DNA from: Lumbricus terrestris
Lineage: Eukaryota > Annelida > Clitellata > Crassiclitellata > Lumbricidae
Length of the DNA stretch: 64,000 nt
Reading direction: 5' to 3'
NCBI GenBank assembly: GCA_949752735.1
Contig: OX457053.1
Span: 5,921,177 to 5,985,176, forward strand
A program made the translations under genes and the position numbers. The notes under the pieces are model-generated. The model had not been told where the DNA came from and did no database searches. It saw only the letters and a program-made list of their open reading frames with translations. This document shows positions 43,021-53,500 of the stretch, piece by piece; position 1 is the first letter of the stretch; each line of letters starts with the position of its first letter.

Positions 43021-44050
43021 CTTATGATTGCGTTTGGTTTGTGTTATGGTGTTCTTTTGGTAGTTTTTTGGTGTTTTATGGTATTCTTGTCATATTCTTC
43101 TGATAAACTCTCACGCTGTATGTTGTGCTGATGGTATTACGGTATATTATATTATAGTCTTTGGGTATACTCTGATAATTTAATGGTATCGTTATGCTAT
43201 TCTTACAGTAATCTTGTGGTTTACTTGTAGTAGCCTATATACTGTCTTGGTATTCTTACGATTTCATAAATCCTTATTACTGGTACGCTCTGTTGGTTTT
43301 ATTTGGCTGAAACGAATTACGTATACACGCGGGTAGCTGTGTTGGTTCCAAATGCACAACGTTGCCCCAACGGCTTTATTTTCGCAGGAATTGATTACAT
43401 AGGCAATGTATAGCTATATGTTGGCTCCGGAAGCATTGCATTCCAGCAGGGATCTCCTGTTTGGTAGCAAATCCTTATCTGCATAATATATACTGCTGAA
43501 TTAAATTTAGAATCGTCTTCGCAGTCTTATCGTGCAAGAATTAATGTCATATTCTAAGTACATTCCGCTCTCTCAGTCCATTCTATATAAATCCAAGCTA
43601 CAGAACAAATTGCAACTGGAGTTCGTGGTTACTTGAAAGTGGTTCTATATATACCCGGATGCTGACCCGCATTGACCCCAGCTAATAGGTTGTAGTAGAG
43701 GTGGGACCCTTCGGATTCATTTTCTTCTAATTTATCTGCCGGTTACGTGCTTTATGACGAGGCTGTTGATGAAAATAGGACCTTATCCAATCTAGCTTCT
43801 TGAGAGATAAGAATGTCTGATATGAGAGGAGGCACTACTATTATTAAAGCCTGCTGGTTACACTGCTCTTAGACTTAGAAATAGACTGATTTGTGTAAAA
43901 GTATATAACCCGGGGCTAAAAACCTAGGCAGCGTATTATATAGTAGATAAGTGAATTGAGTGGTTGTGCTATACTGGTGGTTGCTAATAGATTACTTTAT
44001 AGGCAATTGATGTTAGTATCTGGTTACTAAAGTCACAGAAGACTGGTGAT
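43021..44050. other. AT-rich unique DNA, nothing recognised
   Basis: No ORF, RNA gene or terminal repeats found. Confidence 0.4.
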
Positions 44051-44091
44051 GATGATGTTGATGACATTGGTGAATGATTTTATTTCATGTA

Positions 44092-44178
44092 GATGATGAT
44101 GATGATGACGACGACGACGACGATGATGATGATGATGACGATGATGATGATGACGATGATGATGATGAAGATGATGAC

Positions 44179-44246
<68 letters not shown>

Positions 44247-44378
44247 AACAATGTTGAAGAAGAAGAAGATGATGATGATGATGATGATGATGATGACGAC
44301 GACAACGATGATGATGATGATGATGATGATGATGACGACGATGATGACGATGATGATGATGATGATGACGACGACAAC

Positions 44379-44454
<76 letters not shown>

Positions 44455-44455
44455 C
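44092..44455. repeat. (GAT)n microsatellite
   Basis: About 360 bp of GAT/GAC triplets with one non-repeat interruption near 44244-44272. Poly-Asp, -Met and -Ser ORFs are artefacts. Confidence 0.96.
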
Positions 44456-45159
44456 GACGGCAGCGTCTCATGTTTCCAGACACTGCATGCCAGTAAGAGT
44501 TTAGGCCGCATGCAACTCTATATTTACTTACCAGACACTTATTGTCTCAGAGCCTCCTGGCCACATAGCATCTGCGATTTTCCAGACACTACTACCGTCA
44601 AGAGGTTCCGTTTCTATTTTTACGATACTGGATGACTGACTGACACCAGGACCTCCGCGTCAGCCCCCGGGGCGATGTAGTTCAATTTTCTGTTGGGCCA
44701 ATTGTTGGCGAGAGGGCGGCTGATGGCGGGGGGGGAGGGTGGATGGTTTTGACATGGCACTTCCAGCTCAAGAACTGATTTTCTGGCTTTGCATGCATCT
44801 GATGTTCTACAGATTTTGAAACTCGAAACGCGAGTCATTTAAAACGGAATCTTTGAGGTTTAAAAGAGGAATGAAAGTGTGGGATGGAAATCGTTCGGTG
44901 TGTTTGTCATCGGGTTTAAGTAGGCTGATGGCTATTAACAGACCTGGACCACTTTTCGACGACCAGAGCCTGCTGTAGCCTATCGTGGAATGCCAAGAAC
45001 GGAGTAGCGGTTGGTTGAGATAAAGGCTGCAGCTAGCAGCGGATCTGAAGGAAAATCAAGTGGGAAGGAAGGAAAGGGGGGAAAGGTGGGGTTATAAATG
45101 GAGTCGTCTGCTTTTGAAGAAAGATTTCTGTAGGAAGAGAGTTTGTGAAGTCGAGGAAC

Positions 45160-45300
45160 GACGTCTTTGATTGGTTGAGAGAGTGTGGCCTTTGATTGGC
45201 TGAGAGGGAGAAGAAGCACGGCCTTTGATTGGTTGAGAGGGAGAGTGTGTCTCCCTCTCCACAAGTGATTGGTTGAGAGTATTCGATGATTGGCCGATTG
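45160..45300. repeat. Imperfect GATTGGTTGAGAG repeat with five inverted CCAAT boxes
   Basis: GATTGG occurs near 45169, 45194, 45227, 45267 and 45287, four times within GATTGG(T/C)TGAGAG. Each is CCAAT on the minus strand. Could be a minisatellite or a CCAAT-rich promoter; no adjoining gene is recognised. Confidence 0.55.
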
Positions 45301-45610
45301 AGAATCTCACTCATCTCTTTTGAGTTGTTTGGAGTAGTCACTCTTTGATGTTGTTGAAGGGCGCTATAGAAATGATCTGATTAGGACGACTGTGGTTTCA
45401 TTCTGTCACTGCAGCTCTCGTAGAACCAGTCCCACGCACGGATAATGGAGGAGGGTGATACTAATCATCTTCTTCATGGTGCAGATTATTAGAATTATCA
45501 AAGCAGAAGTTTATTATTCTTGTTATTATTCTCTGAAATATCCTAAAAACAACTATATATAGTTTTTGATAATTTTCTTAAATCTCAAATTAGAGTTCTG
45601 TCTGTTTTGA

Positions 45611-45776
45611 TATACATCGTGGTACCATAAAAAAGTAAGCCAAACTCATTTTCATATAGCTCTAATGCCTGATGATTAATCATACTAAAATTTTCCCGAT
45701 ATTTAGAAAATTTAACCGACAATATGACTCCCACATAATTATATCAGTTTGGCTTACTTTTTATTGAACCACGGTG

Positions 45777-45780
<4 letters not shown>
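45611..45780. mobile_element. Mariner-like MITE (170 bp)
   Basis: Terminal inverted repeats of about 37 bp: left TATACATCGTGGTACC...GTAAGCCAAACT, right its complement with about three mismatches and one gap. TA dinucleotides at both tips fit a TA target duplication. No ORF. A TA microsatellite follows (to 45808). Confidence 0.75.
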
Positions 45781-45808
<28 letters not shown>

Positions 45809-47090
45809 CAAATTAAAACACCATTTTTTCAATTCTCTCAAGTCACTTTAATCAAGTATCGGTTTTGATTGTTCTCTCAAACCTAAAAAACTAATCTAGT
45901 ACCTTGCTCTTAAGTGCTGTAATACGCCGAGCAAAGTTACTCCTGTCCAGGGCAATTTCTATAATTATAGCATTATAGTCATTGTTGTCATAGACCCTGG
46001 TCAAATCGGATCCATTCATTGATTGTTCTCTCAAATCTGTTAAACCAGATTTCTGGAAATTGTGATAATTTTCCTATATATATGCATCTCCTAAAACAAA
46101 GTTCTAGAAGGTCTTATATATCTCTTGAATCTATTAAAAACAACAAATTTTTTTAAACATTCTCTGCAATCTCTTAAAATCAACCAGAGGTTTCGACAAT
46201 TTTCTTAACTACCATAATTTATATTCCCATAGCGTAAAGGGCTAAATACGCCTATGCGGTAATCTACAGTTAGGCTTAGGGCCTATACTTTAGAATGTCC
46301 ACTACTATATATAGATCTAACCAACGAACCGAATTTCTTTTCGGCACTTTCACTCGCCCCACTCGTAATTATTCTCCAAACGTGACTCATATATATATAT
46401 AGACGAGCGGGTTAAAGGCAGCGGGCATTATCAGTATGTCACCCTCCAAATCGGATGGATTAATCGTCTGCCTGACCCTCGGCCACCCTCCCCCACCCAC
46501 CTCCCCCCACCTCCCGGGAGTCAATTCTCGCGGAGTCAGCCTCATCTGAATGCATGAAGCGGTGCGGAACAATTAAGATCAGCTCCACGTCGTCTGCTGG
46601 TATAGATAGATCAATCGCCAAGGCAATTGCCCAGATTTTGTCGGAATTAAATGAACCACAGCCGCCCGGTCATGCAGTAGGGGGTTATCTGATGATCGGC
46701 CAAAGTTCTGTGTGTCAGTCCCCCGATATATTAGTCCATGTTTATCGTTCTTGTGCATCGGTCCGCGGATTTCTGGTTCTGAATATCTTGTCCCTGGATG
46801 TGGCTGTCCCTCCATGGTTATAATTTTTGGACACCTGTTTTTATGTATCAGTCTTTGTATATTAGAGCGTGTACATTATTCCATTTATATAAATCCTTGG
46901 AATCGTATATTTTTTTCTGAACCTAACAAACATGATACAATTATGGCAGTGAACATAATACTTTAACATAATTTGGTTAAGAAGGGGTGACCCAGAAGGG
47001 ATGGACAAACCCGCTAATAGGGCCAACCATTATTCATGTAAAATATAGAAAGCACATAATGGTTCATGGTTAAGAATTAAGAACAGTTCT
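45809..47090. other. AT-rich DNA with one short duplicated segment
   Basis: A segment of about 40 bp around 46568-46610 (ending CGTCTGCTGGTATAGAT) recurs at 47070-47111. No gene recognised. Confidence 0.5.
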
Positions 47091-47111
47091 ACATCGTCTG
47101 CTGGTATAGAT

Positions 47112-47271
47112 CAGGGGCGGATCCAGGGGGCCAATCCGGCCTTGGCCCCCCATTTAGAAATTTCTTTATTTTTGACCAGCTATTTTGCTCGGAAAGTAGA
47201 CGTGACCCCCTCCCCGCATGAGTAGTTCCGTAGGACTTTGGCCCCCTTCGAAAATTTCTGTATCCGCCCTT
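47112..47271. mobile_element. hAT-like MITE (about 160 bp)
   Basis: Ends CAGGGGCGGATCCAG and CTGTATCCGCCCTT form about 15-bp inverted repeats with two or three mismatches. Flanks GTATAGAT (47104-47111) and GTATTGAT (47272-47279) agree at 7 of 8 bases, fitting an 8-bp duplication. Confidence 0.7.
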
Positions 47272-47272
47272 G

Positions 47273-47845
47273 TATTGATTATTACTATTATTATTATTAC
47301 TACTAATATTACTATTATTACTACTATTATCATTACTATTATTATTACTATTAATTATCACTATTAATTATTACTATTATTATTTTTACTATTGATTATT
47401 ACTATTATTATTACTATTATTTTTACTATTGATTATTACCATTATTATTACTATTATTATTTGTACTATTAATTATTACTATTAATTATTACTATTAATT
47501 ATTACTATTAATTATTACTATTATTATTTTTACTATTAATTATTACCATTAATTATTACTATAATTATTTTTACTATTGATTATTACCATTATTATTACT
47601 ATTGATTATTATCATTATTATTACTATTGATTTTTGCTATTAATTACTACTATTAATTATTACTATTAATTATTACTATTAATTAGTACTATTAATTAGT
47701 GCTATTAATTAGTTCTATTAATTATTACTATTAATTATTACTATTATTATTTTTACTATTAATTAGTACTATTAATTATTACCATTAATTATTACTATTG
47801 ATTTTTGCTATTAATTATTACTATTATTACTACAATTAATTATTG
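47273..47845 (+). repeat. TAATTATTACTAT minisatellite
   Basis: About 570 bp of ATTACTATTA/ATTAATT words with period near 12-15 bp. Confidence 0.93.
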
Positions 47846-48258
47846 TGAGGATTTTTTGGTGTATCCTGTTATAGGAATTTTCATGTTTAAACAGTAAGAA
47901 AACACATATCTGCTGTGTTGATCAGAATAACATATACGACCATGCAACACGCTCGGTATCCGCTCCCTTTGTCTGTGTTTCTCTTTGTCTGTCTCTCTGT
48001 CTCTCCGTCTCCATCTCCACCTGTTCGTGGAATGCCAACTCCTTCAGGCTCCGCAGCTCCATCATTCGTATCAGCATCACTTATGCTATATACGACGTGA
48101 TGTTTACATGATTTATAAGAGAAATTACTTATTCGGAGCACGTGAGCTGCAGTGCCTGATGATGCCAGCTGTCAATGATATCAAGTCAGCTGTGAGCCAT
48201 TCTGTGATGGGTTACAACTGCTGAACTTTTTACATATCACATGTGTGTATGTATGTTA

Positions 48259-48474
48259 TGTGCACTTGTTATAGCGCACCTTCAAGCTCCCTACTCAGAA
48301 GCGCTCCCGACTACAGAGCGGACACTGCATCGGAGTTTCACGCCGAAGCGCTGAGCAATTGCGAGTGAAGGACTTGCCCAAGGTCCGTATACGAGGCGAC
48401 TTGAGGTTGATTCGAACCTGCAACCCTCCGACTGCAAGGCGACGAGCATACCCGCTACACCACCGTGCCCCACA
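48259..48474 (-). repeat. tRNA-derived SINE, full-length
   Basis: Read on the minus strand it begins GGGGCACGGTGGTGTAGCGG (box A) and GGTTGCAGGTTCGAATCAAC (box B). A conserved body follows (GACCTTGG-GCAAGTCCTTCAC; CGGCGTGAAACTCCGATGCA), ending GAAGGTGCGCTATAACAAGTGC. Same family as 56549, 60590 and 60936. Confidence 0.88.
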
Positions 48475-48610
48475 ACTTGTATATTCATTCCTTTGCACGC
48501 TCACGTTAGAATCATATTTGCATTTGCGTTTGTATTTATGACAATTTCTACATACATGTATATAGCATTATAGTCATAGTCATACATCACTGTATATCAC
48601 CTTCACCTTG

Positions 48611-48800
48611 TCACCTTGTGCCGTCGATTCTTTGAATCTTAGCGACCGCCATGGTCAACCTTCTCCACTTGCTACGATCTTCCGTCGCGTTTCTCAGTTC
48701 TTCCAGGTTCATCTTCGTTCTCTCGTGTATTTCTTCCATCCACCTCCTTCTTGGGCGTCCTCTCCTTCTTCCTCCCTCTCTGCAGGCCAGCATCATCTCC
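48611..48800 (-). pseudogene. C-terminal tail of a LINE reverse transcriptase
   Basis: Minus-strand frame reads GRRRGRPRRRWMEEI, NLEELRNATEDRSKWRRL: the R-G-R-P-x-x-R-W...D-R-x-x-W-R-x-L signature that ends many LINE ORF2 proteins. The rest of the element is absent, so a 5'-truncated copy. Distinct in sequence from the tail at 41096-41335. Confidence 0.75.
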
Positions 48801-48899
48801 TCACTGTATATACTGCTTTATAATATCTTTTGTTGGCTTTGCGACTTCTTTTCTTAACCTCGGCTTACGAGGGCGGATGGCGAGTCTTCTCTTGTCATC

Positions 48900-49340
48900 C
48901 TCCCACCAACAGTGTACGATCGGTGTACTCATTTTGCGCTGAGTTCACTGGGGGCGGGGCTCTCGCAAAGCAGAAATCCCACAAAAATTATTCTGCCATG
49001 TCGGGATTTAAACCCAAACCTGTCAGGTGACGGTCCAGCACAACAACCATTGGATTACCACTGATCATACCAGGGGAGGGTCGGTGCGTGTCCACGACAA
49101 AATTTTGGGGTTCTATTTTTTCTATTTTTTCTTTCCAGTGGACATGCTCGCAAAATACGTAGAATTAGTCTTTGAAAAATTCTAAATTATTTATTAAGGG
49201 TTGGGGGTGTTGAACCCATAAACTTCCTAAATACGCTCATGCATTGTGCATACCTTTTAAAGGGCCCCTACCTAGCAGAATATTCGTCCCACCACCAGTT
49301 GCCTTTGTGCACTAGCTTGATTAATTATCAGTTTCTCGTT
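48900..49340. other. Unique DNA with a tRNA-like segment
   Basis: The complement of about 49000-49070 has GGTTTGGGTTTAAATCCCGAC (box B-like) and GTGGTAATCCAATGG; probably a SINE fragment on the minus strand. No coding evidence. Confidence 0.4.
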
Positions 49341-49347
49341 TTGCGTT

Positions 49348-49562
49348 TGTTGTTTTCAGCCGATGTGTATGTAAAAATTGTCTTGTATGCGAGTATTTGT
49401 GAGCAACAAAAGAAATGAAAAAGAAAAAAATAGTCAACTGCTTTTGTTGTTGTTGTTTTTTTAACCGACGTGTAGGCCTAGAAATGATCTTGTATGCGAG
49501 TATTTGTGAGCAACAAAAGAAATGAAAAAGAAAAAATAGTCAACTGCTTCTGTTGTTATTTT
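49348..49562 (+). repeat. Tandem duplication, period 107 bp, just upstream of an Eph exon
   Basis: TCTTGTATGCGAGTATTTGT, then GAGCAACAAAAGAAATG and AATAGTCAACTGCTT occur at about 49381 and 49488. Each unit ends in a TTGTTGTT pyrimidine stretch; the second one serves as the tract of the splice acceptor at 49575. Confidence 0.85.
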
Positions 49563-49575
49563 TTGTTGTCACCAG

Positions 49576-49774
49576 TGGCGGGAGGCGAGTTACACGAACA
49601 ACGAGGGCGATGTTCTACGGGTCTACACGGTCTGCGATGTGGCGGCCACGTCCGTTGATAACTGGTTGCGAACTCCTTATATACGGCGAGGAGAAGCGAA
49701 GCGAATCTACATCGAAGTGAAGTTCAGCATGAGAAAATGCACCAAGTACCCATCGCCAGGCCGACTGCAACAAT
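49576..49774 (+). CDS. Eph: Eph receptor tyrosine kinase, exon encoding N-terminal half of the ligand-binding domain
   Basis: Eph receptors are membrane tyrosine kinases that bind ephrins on neighbouring cells through an N-terminal jelly-roll domain. This exon follows an acceptor (TTGTTGTCACCAG, AG at 49574-49575) and opens in phase 0 with a Trp. It encodes 66 residues including VYTVCDV, DNWLRTPYI, AKRIYIEVKFSMR and the conserved Cys pair region. These match the Eph signature NNWLRT...RIYIE(I/V)KFT(L/M)R(D/K)C. It ends in phase 1 at a strong donor, T|GTAAGC (49775). The leftover T completes a Cys codon with the next exon (TGC AAG GAG), restoring the family motif C-K-E-x-F. The signal peptide and the short exon before this one were not found upstream. 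The family assignment is secure; the subtype is not. Confidence 0.9.
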
Positions 49775-49811
49775 GTAAGCAGCGCTTTTCTAAATGTTTG
49801 TTTGTTTGTAT

Positions 49812-50259
49812 TGTGAGTGTTAGCTACCTATTACCCCTCTGGGCTTCCTTACTTGGACTCTCCTTGACTATGTGGGAGTTGAGGGAAGGGCAGGGCCTAT
49901 TTAAAGGGCTACTACTGTGGGGGCTTGCTTCTTGTCGTGGGTCTACTCTGTGGTGTGTGTTCGACTCCTGTTGAGCGTGGCGTGTGGTTCGTGTTCTACG
50001 ACGTTTGTCTTCTTCGATTGCCGTCCCACCCCGTTGGTGAACTGGCCTACATCCGTCTTCCTTTGGGCTCCGTTAGCCTGGTGTGTCTTCACGTCAGCTC
50101 TGTCGAATCAGCTGTATCGGTCGTACTTCATGTCAGCTTTGGGTAACGTTAACCTACTTCTTGTCAGACTGCTCTGTTATTGAATAAATCGATGTTATTT
50201 TACATTACGGACCTGAGTATTACTCATCATCTTCTAGACTAGAGCAAGTGAACCCAACA
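49812..50259 (+). repeat. 5' LTR of element G
   Basis: 448 bp, beginning TGTGAGTG and ending CCCAACA. It contains a TATA-like TATTTAAAG at 49898-49906 and a polyadenylation signal AATAAA at 50183-50188. By family rule, U3, R and U5 are laid out in that order. It starts 37 bp after the last base of the upstream Eph exon. Confidence 0.92.
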
Positions 50260-50277
50260 GATGGGGTCTCTCGGGAT
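50260..50277 (+). promoter_or_regulatory. Primer-binding site of element G
   Basis: After the LTR come a 2-nt spacer (GA) and TGGGGTCTCTCGGGAT at 50262-50277. The TGG start complements a tRNA 3' CCA. It resembles but does not exactly match the tRNA-Pro-like site of the other family (both share TGGGG and CGGGAT), so the primer is unassigned. Confidence 0.7.
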
Positions 50278-50587
50278 TTTTTCACGATAATTTGAAATTT
50301 GCGTCAAAAAAGGGGCGTTGTTTCCGTGAAATTTAGCGAATAGTACGGTGGTAATTCCGTTGGAAAAGTGTTATATGGTGGTTGGCCGTGAAGACAGGTC
50401 AATGGTTGTTGTTTTTGGCGAATTAGGTCGGGAAAATTAGTGCGGGAAATTTCGACGTTTTGCGATATTGCGTTTTGCGAGTTTTGTAAATTTGGTCGAG
50501 ACAGTTTTGAAGTGAGCTGTCGTGGGTGAATTTTTTGCGCTGTGCGTTGGTCTGCACGTCGAATAGTCGACAGGGCGTAGAGGTAAA

Positions 50588-53500
50588 ATGGCGTCGTTAG
50601 AGGAGGAGTTAATTCCTGAATTTGGGGATGTCAGAGACATACCAAGTGACACACTTCGACTGGTGAGTGAGACATATGGTGAGGATGTGGAGGACGTGTC
50701 TAGGTCACAGGTGAGGAGAATGGCTATGAAACCATTGTCACCGAAATTGGGTAGTGCAGCTTGGAAACTTAAGGCACAGGCTAAGAAAGAGGAGGCCGAG
50801 TTAGAGCGCTTGCACTTAAAAGAGGACAGAGAGTGGGAGAGAGAGAAGGAGCGAATGAGATTCGAGGAGAAGAAAATGCAAATTGAAGCCGAGAGAGAGG
50901 AGAAGAAAATGCAAATTGAAGCAGAGAGAGAGGAGAAGAAAATGCAGATTGAAGCAGAGGAGAATAAATTGAGGATTGCAGCAGAGGAGAATAAATTGAG
51001 GATTGAAGCAGAAGAGACGAAAAGGAGATTTGACATGGAGGAGAAACGAATGAATATGGAATTTGAGAAGCAGAGATTAGAAATGGACGGACGGAGAATA
51101 GAAGGAGGTGGTGCTGTCGAACGACCAGCGCATGGAAATGAGGATTTGCGTTTTGGGGCAGCTCTGAAATTTGTGCCAAAATTTGATTCGGCCGATATCG
51201 AACATTATTTTGCGGCGTTTGAGCAAGCAATGACGTTGCATCAAATTCCGATGGGAAAATGGTCGTCCCTCCTACAGCCACAGTTGTCGGGGAAGGCGGC
51301 GAAAGTTTTTGCGGCTTTATCGTTGGAGGAGTGCGTCCAATATGATATTGTGAAGAGTGCGCTATTGACGGCGTACGAACGTATTCCGGAATTTTATCGA
51401 AAGAAATTTCGGGGGTTGCGAAAAGAACCGAGGGAAACGTATGCGAATTATGCATTTCGACTGCAGAGTCCTTTTCAGAGATGGATTGAGGGTACAAACT
51501 CGTGGGAGGAGTTAGCAAAATTTAAAGAGGTAATTCTCATGGAGCAGTTTGTACAAGCGTTACCTATTGAAGTACACAGGTGGCTGATAGATAAGAGTCC
51601 TGATACTGTGGCAAGTGCTGCACGTTTAGCGGATGAATATGCAGTGTTATACAAGCAGGGGCCGAACCATTATTCTGGGGGGTTCCGCAGGGATTTTTTC
51701 GACCGTACACGAGGATTCTCATCTGATGAAAGTGAGAAGAAAGATGTATGGGAGCGTCAAGGCGTGGGGTACAAGGATGGTACGCGTCGTGATACAAATT
51801 GGGGTCGACGTTCGCCTCAAAGAGGAACGTATGGGTTTAATAAGCCTGTGCGGGAAAATGATGACGTCACTGGTTTTGGGGAACCGGTCACGTGCGCATT
51901 TTGTAGAGCGCCAGGTCATACGAAGGCCAGTTGTTGGAAATTAAAACGAAAGGAGGGGACTCAAATGGAAAATTGGAGGGGTGCGAAACCTGTGGGTTTG
52001 GTTCAGACTGTTTCGGCGCCTGTTAAACCACAGAGTTTTCCGAAGCCAATTGAATCTGTTGATAAACTGTATGCACCATTTTGTGTGATTGGATGTGTAA
52101 TTGATGATGAGGGTGCACGAAAGGAGGCGGTATTCTTGAGGGACAGTGGAGCGCTGCAGTCTTTGGTGTCTAATGAATGGTTGAATGAGCATGAGTTTGT
52201 ACACATGAATGAAACGAGATTACTTAGAGGTATATCTGGTTCTATTGTGGAATGTCCTCTGGTGAAAGTGAATGTTGATTGTGCATTTGTTCAAGGTGAG
52301 GTGTTATGCTGTCTAATGAATTCACTTCCAATGGCTGGGGTGCATTGCATTGTGGGTAATGATACAGCGCTGGCAGGACAGGTGTTGGAGGTCGCGGTGA
52401 CGACTCGTGCACAGGCTAGAGCACATGCACTGAGACAGAGTGAGAGGGAGACGGCGGTGTGCAGTGAAGCGGCGCCCGAGCAGTCGGAGATAGTGGGTCA
52501 AAGTACGGAGTCGGCCGACCAAGAGCGAACGCCAGGTGAAATAATTGACAGACAAGTTGAACGAATGAATTTCGATGAAGGCGACTTATCGAGTTTATTT
52601 GCAGCGACAGAATCTGTTGTGACAGAAAGATCGGAGCTATATGTTAGCCGACAGGAATTAATATTGCGCCAGCGCCGGTGTCCTGAATTGAGACCATTGT
52701 ATGCACAAGTAGACGAGACGGTGTCTGTCGGTGGGCGTGTACAACCGTATGCGTTGGTGGACGAGGTCTTGGTGCGTCGATGGGAGGAGAAGTGTACACC
52801 ATTAGGAATGGGTGTGGTACAAATAGTTGTGCCTCGTGACTTAAGACAGAAGTTGTTGCATGTGGCCCATGATATACCAGCGGCTGGGCATTTGGGTACT
52901 AGAAAGACACTGGATCGGTTGACGAAGCATTTCTGGTGGCCTCATGTGAATCGAGACGTTCGTGAGTATTGTCGTTCATGTGATGTGTGTCAACGCTTAG
53001 GCAAAGGAAACAGAAATTATAGGGCGCCCATGGTCAGTATGCCTGTAATGGAGGAAGTGTTTCAACGCTTGGCAATGGATATCGTAGGCCCATTGAGTGT
53101 ATGTGAGGGAACGGGGAATAGGTTTATTCTCACGGTCTTTGATTTGGCTTCCCATTTTCCATTTGCGTTTCCGTTGAAGAATCATACGGCGCAGGATGTG
53201 GCTAAATGTTTGTGTGAAGTTTTTTCGCTTTTCGGATTTCCGAAAGAATTGTTATCTGATTGTGGCTCAGAATTCATGTCTGATTTGATGCAAGTGTTTG
53301 TGCATGAATGTGGTATTGTGCAGTTGAAAACTAGTCCTTATAGACCACAAACGAATGGCTCGTGCGAACGCTTTCATCGTGCTATGAAAGATATGTTGAA
53401 GGCGTTGGCTGAAACATATCCGGGTTCTTGGGATGCAATGTTGCCGTGGATCTTGTTTGCATATAGAGAGGTTCCGGTACAGGGTACTGGCTTTTCTGCT

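Noticed and set aside
44074..44511. Long open frames of poly-Asp, poly-Met, poly-Ser and poly-His
   Set aside because: They are translations of the GAT microsatellite in six frames; no unique sequence supports a gene.
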